NCBI GenBank assembly: GCA_014841835.1
Contig: JACYUQ010000001.1
Location: 372,001-436,000, forward strand
Source: Oxalobacteraceae sp. CFBP 13730
GTDB lineage: Bacteria; Pseudomonadota; Gammaproteobacteria; Burkholderiales; Burkholderiaceae_D
DNA: 64,000 bases
Direction: 5' to 3'
Each line of letters opens with the position of its first letter. Position 1 is the stretch's first letter. The notes below the pieces were generated by a model. The model made no database searches, was not told the origin of the DNA, and saw only the letters and a program-made list of their open reading frames with translations. This document shows positions 10,037 to 19,129 of this stretch, piece after piece. A program made the translations under genes and the position numbers.

Positions 10037-10065
10037 AAAACCACCGCCTCGGCGGTGGTTTTTTT
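10037..10065 (+). terminator. Rho-independent terminator of the transglycosylase gene
   Basis: CCACCGC/GCGGTGG stem with a CTCG loop, followed by seven T. The AAAA before the stem makes it potentially bidirectional. Confidence 0.9.
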
Positions 10066-10091
10066 ACGCCGGTTACGTGGGCAACGTCCAA

Positions 10092-10127
10092 CAAAAAAGC
10101 CACCGGCTCGCGCACGGTGGCTTTTTC
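10092..10127 (-). terminator. Terminator downstream of nusB (bidirectional)
   Basis: GCCACCG and CGGTGGC pair around a 9-nt loop. On the minus strand the stem is followed by six T; on the plus strand by five T. Confidence 0.85.
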
Positions 10128-10146
10128 AATTGCGCAACCTACGCGA

Positions 10147-10617
10147 TCAGCGGCGCTGATCGCCTGCCGCTTCGTCCGGACGCAGGCGCTGGGCCAGCTT
10201 GTCCAGCACGCCGTTGACATACTTGTGGCCATCGATACCGCCAAACGACTTGGTCAGCTCGACCGCTTCGTTGATCACGACGCGGTACGGCACTTCGGGG
10301 TGGTTCTTCAGTTCATACGCGCCCAGCAGCAGCACCGCGTGCTCGATCGGCGACAGCTCGGCGATCGAACGGTCGATCAGCGGGGCGATCGACTCGCGCA
10401 GCTCGACCGAGGTGCTGATCGCGCCATTGAGCAGCGCCGAAAAGAAATCGCTGTCGGCCTTGTCGAAACCATGGGCGCTGCGGATATTGGCCGCGACGAT
10501 GCGTGCCGGCTCATTGTTCAGCAGCCATTGGTACAGACCCTGGAGCGCGAACTCGCGCGCGCGGTGGCGCGGCGTGCGGTTCTTGCTCGGGTTGGCGTGC
10601 ATATTCTTGTCAGTCAT
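10147..10617 (-). CDS. nusB: Transcription antitermination factor NusB
   Basis: A 156-residue all-helical NusB, which binds boxA RNA with NusE (S10) in ribosomal RNA antitermination. Family signatures: RHRAREFALQGLYQW at the start, RSIAELSPIEHAVLLLGAYEL in the middle, and YRVVINEAVELTKSFGG followed by HKYVNGVLDKLA. The start codon follows AGAGAA. It is the last gene of ribB-ribH-nusB; 19 bases separate it from ribH, an order conserved in proteobacteria. Confidence 0.97.
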   Translation of the reverse strand: MTDKNMHANPSKNRTPRHRAREFALQGLYQWLLNNEPARIVAANIRSAHGFDKADSDFFSALLNGAISTSVELRESIAPLIDRSIAELSPIEHAVLLLGAYELKNHPEVPYRVVINEAVELTKSFGGIDGHKYVNGVLDKLAQRLRPDEAAGDQRR

Positions 10618-10636
10618 TGTTCTCTTGCCTTTATTG

Positions 10637-11116
10637 TTATTCGTCCTCTGGCACCAGCTCGTCCAGCGCCATCAGGAGGTTGGCCATTTCGACGGCGACA
10701 CGCGCGGCGTCGGCGCCTTTTTCAGCCATGCGCACTTCTGCCTGTGCATCGTTCTCGGTGGTCAGGATCGCGTTGGCGACCGGGATGCCGTAATCGAGGC
10801 CGATGCGGGTGATGCCCGCGCCCGATTCGTTCGACACCAGCTCGAAGTGGTAGGTTTCACCACGGATCACCGCGCCCAGCGCGATCAGCGCGTCGAACTG
10901 CTCGGTCACGGCCATGCGCTGCAGCGCCAGCGGCACTTCGAGCGCACCCGGCACGGTCACGTGCAGGATGTCTTCGTCGGCCACGCCCAGGCGCTTGAGT
11001 TCAGCCAGGCACGACGACAGCAGGCCGTTGCCCACGGTCTCGTTGAAACGGGCCTGCACGATACCGATGCGCAGGTCTTCGCCCTGCATATTGCTTTCAA
11101 AAGTTCCTACCGTCAT
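10637..11116 (-). CDS. ribH: 6,7-dimethyl-8-ribityllumazine synthase
   Basis: A 159-residue lumazine synthase, which condenses the ribityl-aminouracil with 3,4-dihydroxy-2-butanone phosphate in the penultimate step of riboflavin synthesis. Motifs: [11 protein letters not shown] (substrate loop), [30 protein letters not shown] (with the catalytic His region), and [14 protein letters not shown]. Full length. It lies 15 bases downstream of ribB and 19 upstream of nusB, so cotranscription is very likely. Confidence 0.97.
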   Translation of the reverse strand: MTVGTFESNMQGEDLRIGIVQARFNETVGNGLLSSCLAELKRLGVADEDILHVTVPGALEVPLALQRMAVTEQFDALIALGAVIRGETYHFELVSNESGAGITRIGLDYGIPVANAILTTENDAQAEVRMAEKGADAARVAVEMANLLMALDELVPEDE

Positions 11117-11131
11117 GACTGACCTCTTGTA

Positions 11132-12262
11132 TTAGTTGGATTGGATGGTTGAGGCGTCGGGACGCGGCACGTAGCCGGTCACTTCCAGGTCGAACCCGGT
11201 CATCGACGGCATCTTGCGCGGATTGGCCAGCAGCTGCATCTTGCCCACGCCCAGCGCGCGCAGGATCTGGGCGCCGATGCCGTAGGTGCGCAGGTCCATC
11301 GACGCGGCGCGGGCGCCGGCGCGGCTGCCCTTGGCGTCCTGCGGTGCCAGTTGCGCAAATAACTGTTCAGCCGTCTCGCCGCAATTGAGCAGCACGATCA
11401 CGCCGGCGTCGCTGGCCTTGATGGTGCGCATCGCCGAGGCCATGTCCCACGAGTGGGTGGTGGCGCGGTTTTCCAGCAGGTCGAGGATCGACACCGGCTG
11501 GTGCACGCGCACGAGCGCTTCTTTTTCTGGCGACAGCTCGCCATGCACGAGCGCCAGGTGGGCCGAGCCGCTTGGCGCGTCGCGAAACGCCACCAGCTTG
11601 AACTCGCCCGCCTCGGTCGACAGCGCGCGTTCGGCAATGCGCTCGACCAGGCATTCGTTCTGGCTGCGGTAATGGATCAGGTCAGCGATGGTGCCGATCT
11701 TGAGATCGTGCTCTTTGGCGAACTCGATCAGATCGGGCAGGCGCGCCATCGTGCCGTCTTCCTTGATGATCTCGCAGATCACAGAGGCAGGCGACAGGCC
11801 AGCCATCTGCGTCAGGTCGCAACCGGCTTCGGTATGACCGGCACGCATCAGCACGCCGCCCTTCTGGGCACGCAGCGGGAAGATGTGGCCTGGCTGGACC
11901 AGGTCATCCGGCGCGGTGCCCTTGTTGACGGCGACCTGGATGGTGCGCGCGCGGTCGGCTGCCGAGATGCCGGTGGTCACGCCCTCGGCCGCTTCGATCG
12001 ACACGGTGAAATTGGTGCCGAACGAGGTGCCGTTTTTCGACGTCATCATCGGCAGGGCCAGCTCGTCGCAGCGTTCTTCGGTCAGGGTCAGGCAGACCAG
12101 ACCACGGGCGTGGCGGATCATGAAATTGATCGCCTCAGGGGTGACGAAATCGGCTGCAAGCACGAGGTCGCCTTCGTTTTCGCGATCTTCTTCGTCAACC
12201 AGAATAACCATGCGGCCAGCGCGCAGTTCGGCGACGATTTCCTCGGTGCTGGAAATGGACAT
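11132..12262 (-). CDS. ribB: 3,4-dihydroxy-2-butanone 4-phosphate synthase with degenerate GTP cyclohydrolase II domain (RibBX type)
   Basis: A 376-residue two-domain protein. The N-terminal RibB half is intact: DEEDRENEGDLV binds the metal and ribulose 5-phosphate, and HTEAGCDLTQMAGL follows. The C-terminal half aligns with GTP cyclohydrolase II (VRVH, then YGIGAQILRALGVGKMQLL). The zinc-binding C-x10-C-x-C region of active RibA is missing and reads HQPVSILDLLENRATTHSWDM. Such RibBX proteins are known in proteobacteria, which then need a separate ribA. I chose the ATG at 12262 because it matches the family N-terminus and has AAGGAAT upstream. A TAAAAT at 12300-12305 may be its -10. I did not recognise an FMN riboswitch. 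Confidence 0.93.
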   Translation of the reverse strand: MSISSTEEIVAELRAGRMVILVDEEDRENEGDLVLAADFVTPEAINFMIRHARGLVCLTLTEERCDELALPMMTSKNGTSFGTNFTVSIEAAEGVTTGISAADRARTIQVAVNKGTAPDDLVQPGHIFPLRAQKGGVLMRAGHTEAGCDLTQMAGLSPASVICEIIKEDGTMARLPDLIEFAKEHDLKIGTIADLIHYRSQNECLVERIAERALSTEAGEFKLVAFRDAPSGSAHLALVHGELSPEKEALVRVHQPVSILDLLENRATTHSWDMASAMRTIKASDAGVIVLLNCGETAEQLFAQLAPQDAKGSRAGARAASMDLRTYGIGAQILRALGVGKMQLLANPRKMPSMTGFDLEVTGYVPRPDASTIQSN

Positions 12263-12549
12263 ACAGATTCCTTGAAACAGGGGTTTTGCGTAATCCGCTA
12301 TTTTAAAGGATTTACCGACACCCAACTGCATTCCCGATGGCCGGAGGGCCAAATTGCCAGCACGGCGCGCCCGTGTCGTCAACCATGCGTTGCCAATAGA
12401 CAACCACAGGTGACCGCGTGTCGGTTAATTGTTAAGCTAGTCCATTCGCTTAGCATGCCCGTGGCACGACTGCAACCAACTGGATTATGATTAACACATT
12501 ATTGCCGTATTTACCCATCCACAGCGGCAGTCTTTTTGACGGAGTTGCC
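12263..12549. other. Divergent intergenic region between ribB and the GGDEF-EAL unit
   Basis: About 290 bp without a convincing gene. It should hold the ribB promoter (candidate -10 at 12300-12305, minus strand) and the promoter of the plus-strand signalling gene (a TATGAT occurs near 12485, without a clear -35). Confidence 0.4.
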
Positions 12550-12609
12550 ATGCCGGTTGTCCATCCCGATCGCTCCCAGCGCGCGAACGCCAACCGCAGG
12601 CACGACTGA
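12550..12609 (+). CDS. Putative 19-residue leader peptide overlapping the GGDEF-EAL start
   Basis: A short frame begins with ATG 6 nt after GGAG (12541-12544), a better ribosome site than the one before the long gene. It encodes MPVVHPDRSQRANANRRHD and ends in TGA, whose final A is the first base of the next start codon (TGATG). This geometry suggests translational coupling. The peptide itself resembles nothing I recognise, and chance cannot be excluded for so short a frame. Confidence 0.4.
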   Translation: MPVVHPDRSQRANANRRHD

Positions 12610-15281
12610 TGGCGACCATCCTGATCGTCGATGACCGGCCCAGCAACCGCAGTTATCTGAGTGCCCTGCTCGGCCTGTCCGGGTACCGCATCCTCGAAGC
12701 CGAAAACGGCGTCTGCGCGCTGGCCATCACGCGCGCCGAACGGCCCGACCTGATCATCACCGACATCCTGATGCCGACGATGGACGGCTACGAGTTCGTC
12801 CAGCAGCTGCGCGCCGAACCGGCGCTGGAAACCACGCGCGTCATCTTCTTCTCGGCCGTCTACTCCGAGCGCGAAACGCTGGCAATGGCGGCCAGGTGCG
12901 GCGTGACCACGGTGCTGGGCAAGCCGGCCGACCCGCACCGGATTCTCGAAGCCGTCGAGGCCGAACTGGGCGTGGCCGGCGGCGCACCGGTGCCCTCCTC
13001 CAACGCCGCGCGGGAGCACGAACGCGCGTTGCCGTTCGACCTGGGCGCGCGCCTGGGCGAACTCGAACGCATGTGCATGATGCTCGTCGGCGAACGCCGG
13101 GTCGAGGCGCTGGCCGCGGCATTCGTCGACGCCGTGCGCCGCGTGCTCGATGCCGACTGCGTCGCGCTATGCCTGCTGGGCAGCTCGGAAAGCACTGTGC
13201 GCCACCTGGGCACGTATGGCGTCGATGCCGCGCTGCTGCTGCCATCGGCGCTGGATGAACACGACCTGCCCGGCGTGCTGCTGCGCGCCCGTGCACCCTT
13301 GCGCCTGGACGCGGACGATGCGCTGCTGGCCACGCTGCCCGCCGATCATCCGCGCGTTCTGCATTTGCTGGGCCTGCAGGTGCACGACCTGCAGCATCCG
13401 CTCGGCTGGCTGTATTGCACGCGCGCCGACGACGCCGCGCCGTTTTCGGATGAAGAAGAACGCTGGGCCACGGCGCTGGCGGCGCAACTGGCAGTGGCGT
13501 ACGAGAACCTGAATCTGTATGAAGTGGTGCAGCACCACGCGGCGCAGCTGCAGCTCGAAGCCATCGCGCGCGCCGATGCCGACGCCGCCCTGCGCGACAG
13601 CGAACACCGGCTGGAACTGGCGCGCCAGGTGTTCGACAGCACGCAGGAAGCCATCCTGATGACCGACGCCGACGCCAATATCGTCGCCGCCAATCCGGCC
13701 TTCGAAACCATCACCGGCTATCTCGAAGCCGACGTCATGGGCACCAACCCGCGCTTCATGCGCTCGGGCCGGCACGACGCCGCGTTTTACGCCAGCATGT
13801 GGGCCTGCCTCGAAAAAGACGGCCAGTGGCGCGGCGAAATCTGGAACCGGCGCAAGAATGGCGAGATCTACCCGGCCAGCATGAGCATCAGCGCGGTGCG
13901 CGACGATGCCGGCAACCTGACGGCGTATGTGTCGGTTTCCACCGACCTGTCGGCGCTGAAGGCAGCCCACCACCAGCTCGATTTCCTGTCGAATCACGAC
14001 GCGCTGACGCAGCTCCCGAACCGCTCGCTGTTCAACGACCGCGTGGGCCAGGCCCTGGCTGCGGCGCGCCAGGATGCCAGCCAGGTCGCCGTGCTGCTGT
14101 TTAACGTCGACCGGCTCTCGCGCATCAACGACAGCCTCGGGCACGCCGCCGGCGACACCGTGCTGCGCGAAGTCGCGCGCCGCGTCAACGTGCTGGCCGG
14201 CCCGACCGACACGGTGGCGCGCCTGTCGGGCGATGAATTCGTCCTCTTGATGACCGACTTCGACGACACCGACGACGTGATCTACTGCGCCCAGAAGCTG
14301 ATCGAGGCCGTCGCCGAGCCGCATGGCGTGGGCGGCCACGATCTGGTGGTCACCGGCAGCGTGGGCATCAGCATTTATCCGCGCGATGGCGACGCGCCGG
14401 GCGACCTGCTCAAGGCGGCCGATGCAGCGCTCACGCACGTCAAGGAATCGGGGCGCAATGGCTTTCGCTTCTTCAAGGGCGAGATGAACGCCGAGGCGCT
14501 GCGCTGGCTGGCGCTCGAGACGCGCCTGCGGCGCGCGATCGAACGCAACGAGCTGGCCCTGCACTATCAGCCACAGGTCTCGCGCGTGGACGGCACGCTG
14601 GTCGGCATGGAAGCCCTGCTGCGCTGGCACAGCACCGAGATCGGCAATGTCTCGCCAGCCGACTTCATTCCGCTGGCCGAAGACACGGGCCTGATCCACC
14701 CGATCGGCGAATGGGTCGTGCGCCAGGCGTGCTTCCAGAACAAGGCCTGGCAGGATGCGGGCCTGGCACCGGTGCGCGTGGCGGTCAATGTGTCGGCCCA
14801 CCAGTTCAAGGCCGGCGCCGTCGTCGCGGTGGTGCGCAGCGCGCTGCGCGACAGCGGTCTGGCGCCGCGCTGGCTCGAAGTCGAACTGACCGAAAGCGTG
14901 ATGCTGGGCGACAGCAGCGCGGCCGAAGCCCAGATGGCCGAACTGCGCGAGCTGGGCGTGTCGCTCTCGCTCGACGACTTCGGCACCGGCTACTCGTCGC
15001 TGGGCTACCTGTCGCGCTTCCCGCTCGACAAGCTCAAGATCGACCAGACCTTCGTGCGCAACATCACCAGCGAGCAGCGCAGCGCGGCGATCGCCCAGGC
15101 CACCATCGCGCTGGCCAAGGGCCTGTCCCTGGCGGTGGTGGCCGAAGGCGTCGAGACGATCGGTCAGAGCGATTTTCTCGGTTCGCTCGGCTGCGACGTG
15201 ATGCAGGGATATCTGTACGGGCGGCCCATCCCGGCGGCCGAGATGGCCGGCTTGCTGGCGCTGGGCGGCGTGAAACTGTAA
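12609..15281 (+). CDS. Response-regulator GGDEF-EAL protein (REC-GAF-PAS-GGDEF-EAL)
   Basis: An 890-residue cytoplasmic cyclic-di-GMP enzyme. Order: receiver domain (1-120, phospho-acceptor Asp52 in ITDILMPTMDG), GAF-like region (about 150-310), PAS (about 335-450), GGDEF (about 460-620), EAL (about 640-885). The GGDEF core reads SGDEF (540-544), a variant still active in several enzymes. The EAL half keeps [27 protein letters not shown] and AEGVET, so phosphodiesterase activity is likely. No transmembrane segment is present, so input comes through phosphorylation and the GAF/PAS domains. The start is the ATG coupled to the small leader frame; no good ribosome site directly precedes it. No kinase is adjacent; the nearest is at 19130. 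Confidence 0.92.
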   Translation: MATILIVDDRPSNRSYLSALLGLSGYRILEAENGVCALAITRAERPDLIITDILMPTMDGYEFVQQLRAEPALETTRVIFFSAVYSERETLAMAARCGVTTVLGKPADPHRILEAVEAELGVAGGAPVPSSNAAREHERALPFDLGARLGELERMCMMLVGERRVEALAAAFVDAVRRVLDADCVALCLLGSSESTVRHLGTYGVDAALLLPSALDEHDLPGVLLRARAPLRLDADDALLATLPADHPRVLHLLGLQVHDLQHPLGWLYCTRADDAAPFSDEEERWATALAAQLAVAYENLNLYEVVQHHAAQLQLEAIARADADAALRDSEHRLELARQVFDSTQEAILMTDADANIVAANPAFETITGYLEADVMGTNPRFMRSGRHDAAFYASMWACLEKDGQWRGEIWNRRKNGEIYPASMSISAVRDDAGNLTAYVSVSTDLSALKAAHHQLDFLSNHDALTQLPNRSLFNDRVGQALAAARQDASQVAVLLFNVDRLSRINDSLGHAAGDTVLREVARRVNVLAGPTDTVARLSGDEFVLLMTDFDDTDDVIYCAQKLIEAVAEPHGVGGHDLVVTGSVGISIYPRDGDAPGDLLKAADAALTHVKESGRNGFRFFKGEMNAEALRWLALETRLRRAIERNELALHYQPQVSRVDGTLVGMEALLRWHSTEIGNVSPADFIPLAEDTGLIHPIGEWVVRQACFQNKAWQDAGLAPVRVAVNVSAHQFKAGAVVAVVRSALRDSGLAPRWLEVELTESVMLGDSSAAEAQMAELRELGVSLSLDDFGTGYSSLGYLSRFPLDKLKIDQTFVRNITSEQRSAAIAQATIALAKGLSLAVVAEGVETIGQSDFLGSLGCDVMQGYLYGRPIPAAEMAGLLALGGVKL

Positions 15282-15291
15282 GTGCTCCTGC

Positions 15292-15320
15292 AACGCCGCA
15301 TCCTCTGGTGCGGCGTTCGT
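15292..15320 (+). terminator. Hairpin terminator after the GGDEF-EAL gene
   Basis: AACGCCGCA and TGCGGCGTT pair around an 8-nt loop. The trailing T tract is weak. Confidence 0.65.
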
Positions 15321-15396
15321 TAGCGCAGCCTTAAGCCCAGCCGTGCACGGATGGGCGCCCTGTAAAATGCACGGATCAAGTCACCGGGAACACCCA

Positions 15397-18321
15397 ATGA
15401 GCAACAAATTTGTACGCGGCGCCTGGCTGGCCGTGGCGGTGTGCGTGTCCTCGCTGGCGCACAGTGCGCCGCAGGTCAGTGCGCCAACGGCAGCTGTCTC
15501 GAAAATGGATGCGCTGCAGCTCGATGCCGCGATCCCGGTTGGCCCGCAAGTCAAGGTCGGCAAGCTGGCCAATGGCCTGACCTACTACATCCAGCGCAAT
15601 GCGCGCCCCGAACGCAAGCTCGAACTGCGCCTGGTCGTCAAGGCCGGCTCGATCCTCGAAGACGACGACCAGCGCGGCCTGGCGCACTTCGTCGAGCACA
15701 TGGCGTTCAATGGCTCCACCCATTTCCGCAAGCACGAGCTGGTGTCCTACCTGCAATCGATCGGCGTGGGCTTTGGCGCCGACCTGAATGCCTACACGTC
15801 GTTCGACGAAACCGTGTACATCCTGCCGATCCCGACCGACAAACCGCAGAATGTCACCAAGGCCTTCCAGGTGCTGGAAGACTGGGCCCATGGCGTGAGC
15901 TTCGACCCGGAGGCCATCGACAAGGAACGCGGCATCATCCTCGAAGAAGCGCGCCTGGGCAAAGGGGCGGCCGACCGCATGGGCAAGCAGATCTATCCGC
16001 GCCTGTTCAACGGCTCGCGCTACGCCGAGCGCCTGCCGATCGGCCGCGAAGACGTGCTTCGCAATTTCAAGCCCGAAACGCTCAAGCGCTTCTACAAGGA
16101 TTGGTACCGGCCCGACCTGATGGCGGTCGTCGTCGTCGGCGACATCGATCCGGCGCAGGCCGAGAAACTGGTCAAGCAGCACTTCACGCGCCTGAAGAAT
16201 CCGGCCGCACCGCGCCCGCGCGAGTACGCCGCGATTCCCGCGCGCGCCGACACCGAGGCGCTGGTCGTGACCGACCCCGAAGCCGATGGCAATGCGGTGC
16301 TGATCCGCTATCCGGTGCAGCCAGTGCGCGACCTGGGCACCGTGCGCGCCTACCGCGAAGAGCTGGTGCAGGGTCTGTTCGCGTCGATGCTCAGCGCGCG
16401 CCTGGCCGAAATCTCGCAACTGCCCGACGCGCCGTGGCTGGGCGCCAGCAGTTCGCTGGGCAAGCTGACCCCGCGCTACCGCGCCTACAATGCGTCGGCC
16501 GCCATCGGCCCGCGCGGCGCGCAGCCTGCCATCGCGGCGCTGGTCCAGGAAAACGAACGCGCGCGCCAGCACGGCTTCGGCGTGCAGGAAATCGAGCGCG
16601 CCAAGAAAAACTTGATGCGCACCTACGAGCAGGCCTGGAACGAGCGCGCCAAGAGCGATTCGGGCACCTATGCCGCCGAGTACATCCGCAACTTCCTGCA
16701 GGACGAAGCCATCCCCGGGATCGAGACCGAATACCGCTACGTGCAGAACCTGGTGCCCGGCATCACCCAGGCCGAGATGAACGCCTACGCGCGCAGCACG
16801 ATCCCGCAAGACTCGGGCAAGCTGGTGCTGTACACGGGCGTGGCCAAATCCGATACGCCCACCGGGCCGCAACTGCTGGCCGCGGTCAGCGACGCCGCCC
16901 GCCAGCCGGTCGCACCGTATGACGAGAAACTGCTGGCAGCGCGCCTGATGGAACGGCCGGCGCAACCCGGCACGATCACGCACGAAGAGCACGACAAGGC
17001 GCTGGGCCTGACGCGCCTCACCCTGTCCAACGGCGTGAAGGTGATCCTGAAACCCACCGACTTCCTGAACGACCAGGTGGTGCTGAGCGCAGCGCGCCCC
17101 GGCGGGCAAAGCCTGTTCCCCGACCAGGACATCCTGAATGCGCGCTTTTCCAACGCGATCGTGGCCAGCATGGGCGTAAAGGATTTCACGCCGCTCGACA
17201 TGCGCAAGATTTTGGCCGGCAAGGCCGCCGGCGTGACCGTGGGCCTGGGCAGCTACACCGACGTCATCGCGGGCGCCTCGGGCGCGACCGACATCGAAAC
17301 GATGCTGCAACTGTTGTGGCTGAAGTTCGCCGGCGTGCGGCGCGACGAAGACCTGTTCCACGCGTATATCGACAAGCAGGCCGAAATCGCACGCAATGCC
17401 AGCGGCCAGCCGGGCCGGCGCTTCGGCGATGCCGTGGTGTCGGCGCTGTTTGGCAACCATCCGCGCGCCCCGCGCTCGCTCGAGGCCGATGAGTATGCCA
17501 AGATCGACCTCGATCGCAGCATTGCCATCTTCCGCCAGCGCTTCTCGAGCGCGAAGGACATGACGTTCATCCTGGTGGGCAGCTTCGACGAAAAGGCGAT
17601 CCGTCCACTGTTGACCAGCTACCTGGGCACGCTGCCGACGCCTGCGGTGCCGGTGGCGTTTCGCGACGTGGGCCTGCGTCCGGTGACTGGCGTGGTCAAG
17701 CGCGAAGTGCGCAGCGGTACTGAACCGAAGAGCACAATCTCGATCAACTTCACGGGCCCGGCCGAGTTTTCCGAAGCCGAGCAGCTGCGCCTGTCGGCGC
17801 TGATCGAAGTCACCAATCTGCGCATCATCGAGGTGCTGCGCGAAAAGATGGCGATGATCTATGGCGGCGGCGCCAGCGGCGCGCTCAGCAAGATCCCGTA
17901 CGGGAACTACTCGATCGGCATCAACCTGCCAACCGGGCCGGAAAACGTCGACAAGGTCGTGGCCGCGACGTTCGCCGAGATCAAGCGTCTGCAAGAGAAC
18001 GGCCCGGACGCCGCCGAGCTGGAGAAAGTCAAATCCGGCTGGATCCAGAACCACCGCCGCTCGCTGCGCGAGAATGGCTACTGGGTGGCGAACCTGCAAT
18101 CGAGCCTGACCGAAGGCACCGATCCGGCCTCGATCCTGAAGGTTGAGCAGCAGGTCGGCGCGCTGACGGCGCAGGACGTGCAGGCGGCGGCGCGGCGTTA
18201 CTTCGACACACAGAATTACGTGCAGGTGGTGCTCAATCCGGAGCTGGCAAGCAAGGCCGCCAACGTGGCCAAGGCGCCGGCCACGGGCAAGCCAGACGTG
18301 CCGGCCACGCCCGGCACCTGA
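15397..18321 (+). CDS. M16 family zinc metallopeptidase, PqqL-like, exported
   Basis: A 974-residue protein with an N-terminal signal peptide ending near AHSA (about residue 24) and two tandem M16 (pitrilysin) units. The first unit has the inverted zinc motif HFVEH (His97, Glu100, His101) and a downstream acidic ligand, probably Glu184 in GIILEEARLG. The second unit lacks the motif, as usual for the inactive half. Size and the KLANGLTYYIQRN opening match PqqL-type periplasmic proteases. The ATG at 15397 gives a clean signal peptide and follows GGGA; an upstream in-frame ATG at 15343 does not. Role unknown: PqqL of E. coli takes part in siderophore-linked protein degradation. Single gene between terminators. 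Confidence 0.93.
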   Translation: MSNKFVRGAWLAVAVCVSSLAHSAPQVSAPTAAVSKMDALQLDAAIPVGPQVKVGKLANGLTYYIQRNARPERKLELRLVVKAGSILEDDDQRGLAHFVEHMAFNGSTHFRKHELVSYLQSIGVGFGADLNAYTSFDETVYILPIPTDKPQNVTKAFQVLEDWAHGVSFDPEAIDKERGIILEEARLGKGAADRMGKQIYPRLFNGSRYAERLPIGREDVLRNFKPETLKRFYKDWYRPDLMAVVVVGDIDPAQAEKLVKQHFTRLKNPAAPRPREYAAIPARADTEALVVTDPEADGNAVLIRYPVQPVRDLGTVRAYREELVQGLFASMLSARLAEISQLPDAPWLGASSSLGKLTPRYRAYNASAAIGPRGAQPAIAALVQENERARQHGFGVQEIERAKKNLMRTYEQAWNERAKSDSGTYAAEYIRNFLQDEAIPGIETEYRYVQNLVPGITQAEMNAYARSTIPQDSGKLVLYTGVAKSDTPTGPQLLAAVSDAARQPVAPYDEKLLAARLMERPAQPGTITHEEHDKALGLTRLTLSNGVKVILKPTDFLNDQVVLSAARPGGQSLFPDQDILNARFSNAIVASMGVKDFTPLDMRKILAGKAAGVTVGLGSYTDVIAGASGATDIETMLQLLWLKFAGVRRDEDLFHAYIDKQAEIARNASGQPGRRFGDAVVSALFGNHPRAPRSLEADEYAKIDLDRSIAIFRQRFSSAKDMTFILVGSFDEKAIRPLLTSYLGTLPTPAVPVAFRDVGLRPVTGVVKREVRSGTEPKSTISINFTGPAEFSEAEQLRLSALIEVTNLRIIEVLREKMAMIYGGGASGALSKIPYGNYSIGINLPTGPENVDKVVAATFAEIKRLQENGPDAAELEKVKSGWIQNHRRSLRENGYWVANLQSSLTEGTDPASILKVEQQVGALTAQDVQAAARRYFDTQNYVQVVLNPELASKAANVAKAPATGKPDVPATPGT

Positions 18322-18326
18322 CGCCC

Positions 18327-18361
18327 GCCCGCCGCACCGGTCGGGTGGCGGCGGGCTTCGT
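18327..18361 (+). terminator. Terminator of the M16 protease gene
   Basis: GCCCGCCGC and GCGGCGGGC form a 9-bp stem around a 12-nt loop, followed by TTCGTCT. A TATACT (18363-18368) just after it may be the -10 of the next unit. Confidence 0.7.
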
Positions 18362-18458
18362 CTATACTGTACCTGCCTGCTACGCGGCAGCAGGCCTCAG
18401 CCCACGTACAGATCAACGCCGGCGCCCGGCACCACCGGCGCTCTACTGGTGAAAGACC

Positions 18459-19115
18459 ATGCGCATTTCCGATAATCCGGTTCACCTGGCCGGCAAGCCC
18501 CTCAACCACGCTTGCCATGCCTGCGCCTTTTTTCATACAGATGAAGAAAAGTACCGCGTGCTGCTGCCATTCATCCTGGAAGGCGTCGAACGCGGCGATC
18601 TGGCTACCCACATCGTCAACCCGGCGCAGCGCGCCGCGCACCTGGCCCGACTGGCGCAAGCGGGCGTGGACACGGACGCCGCCCAGGCGCAGGGACAGCT
18701 TGCCGTGTACACCTGGGACGAGACCTACCTGCAGGACGGCAGGTTCGACCAGCAGCGCATGATCGCCACGCTGCTGGCGCTGATTGCGCCGACCAACGCA
18801 CCACCCGGAAAAATTTCGCGCAATATCGCCGACATGGCCTGGTCGCCCGGCGCTCGCCCCGAGGGCTATGAAATTGTCGAATACGAGGCGCGCCTGAACC
18901 AGGTACTTCCCGACTACCACCATCCGATCGTGTGCACGTACGACCTGACGCATTTCAGCGCCGACGTCGTGATCGACATCCTGCGTACCCACCCGATGGT
19001 CATCATCGGCGGCATCCTGCAAGAAAATCCGTTCTTCGTCCCGCCGGCAGCGATGCTCAAAGAACTCGACGCGCGTCGCCTGGCAGGCGCCACGCCGGCC
19101 AGCGCTGCACGCTAG
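18459..19115 (+). CDS. MEDS (DcmR-type sensory) domain protein
   Basis: A 218-residue soluble protein made of one MEDS domain, named after methanogen/methylotroph DcmR sensors. The typical opening HACHACAFFHTDEEKYRVLLPFILEG is at residues 17-42, with clustered His/Cys. Later come the conserved ICTYDL-like segment (IVCTYDLTHFS) and THPMVIIGGILQENPFF near the end. MEDS domains are thought to bind small, often hydrocarbon-derived, ligands. There is no DNA-binding or output domain, so it probably acts through a partner. The hybrid kinase gene starts 14 bases after its stop on the same strand. The pair looks like a sensor-kinase unit. Confidence 0.87.
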   Translation: MRISDNPVHLAGKPLNHACHACAFFHTDEEKYRVLLPFILEGVERGDLATHIVNPAQRAAHLARLAQAGVDTDAAQAQGQLAVYTWDETYLQDGRFDQQRMIATLLALIAPTNAPPGKISRNIADMAWSPGARPEGYEIVEYEARLNQVLPDYHHPIVCTYDLTHFSADVVIDILRTHPMVIIGGILQENPFFVPPAAMLKELDARRLAGATPASAAR

Positions 19116-19129
19116 TCAGGCGCCCCGGC

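Noticed and set aside
12263..12550. FMN riboswitch upstream of ribB
   Set aside because: I could not find the conserved FMN aptamer blocks here or upstream of ribD.
15376..18099. A 907-codon minus-strand frame opposite the M16 protease
   Set aside because: Third-position GC effect only; the plus-strand frame has a signal peptide and an intact zinc motif.
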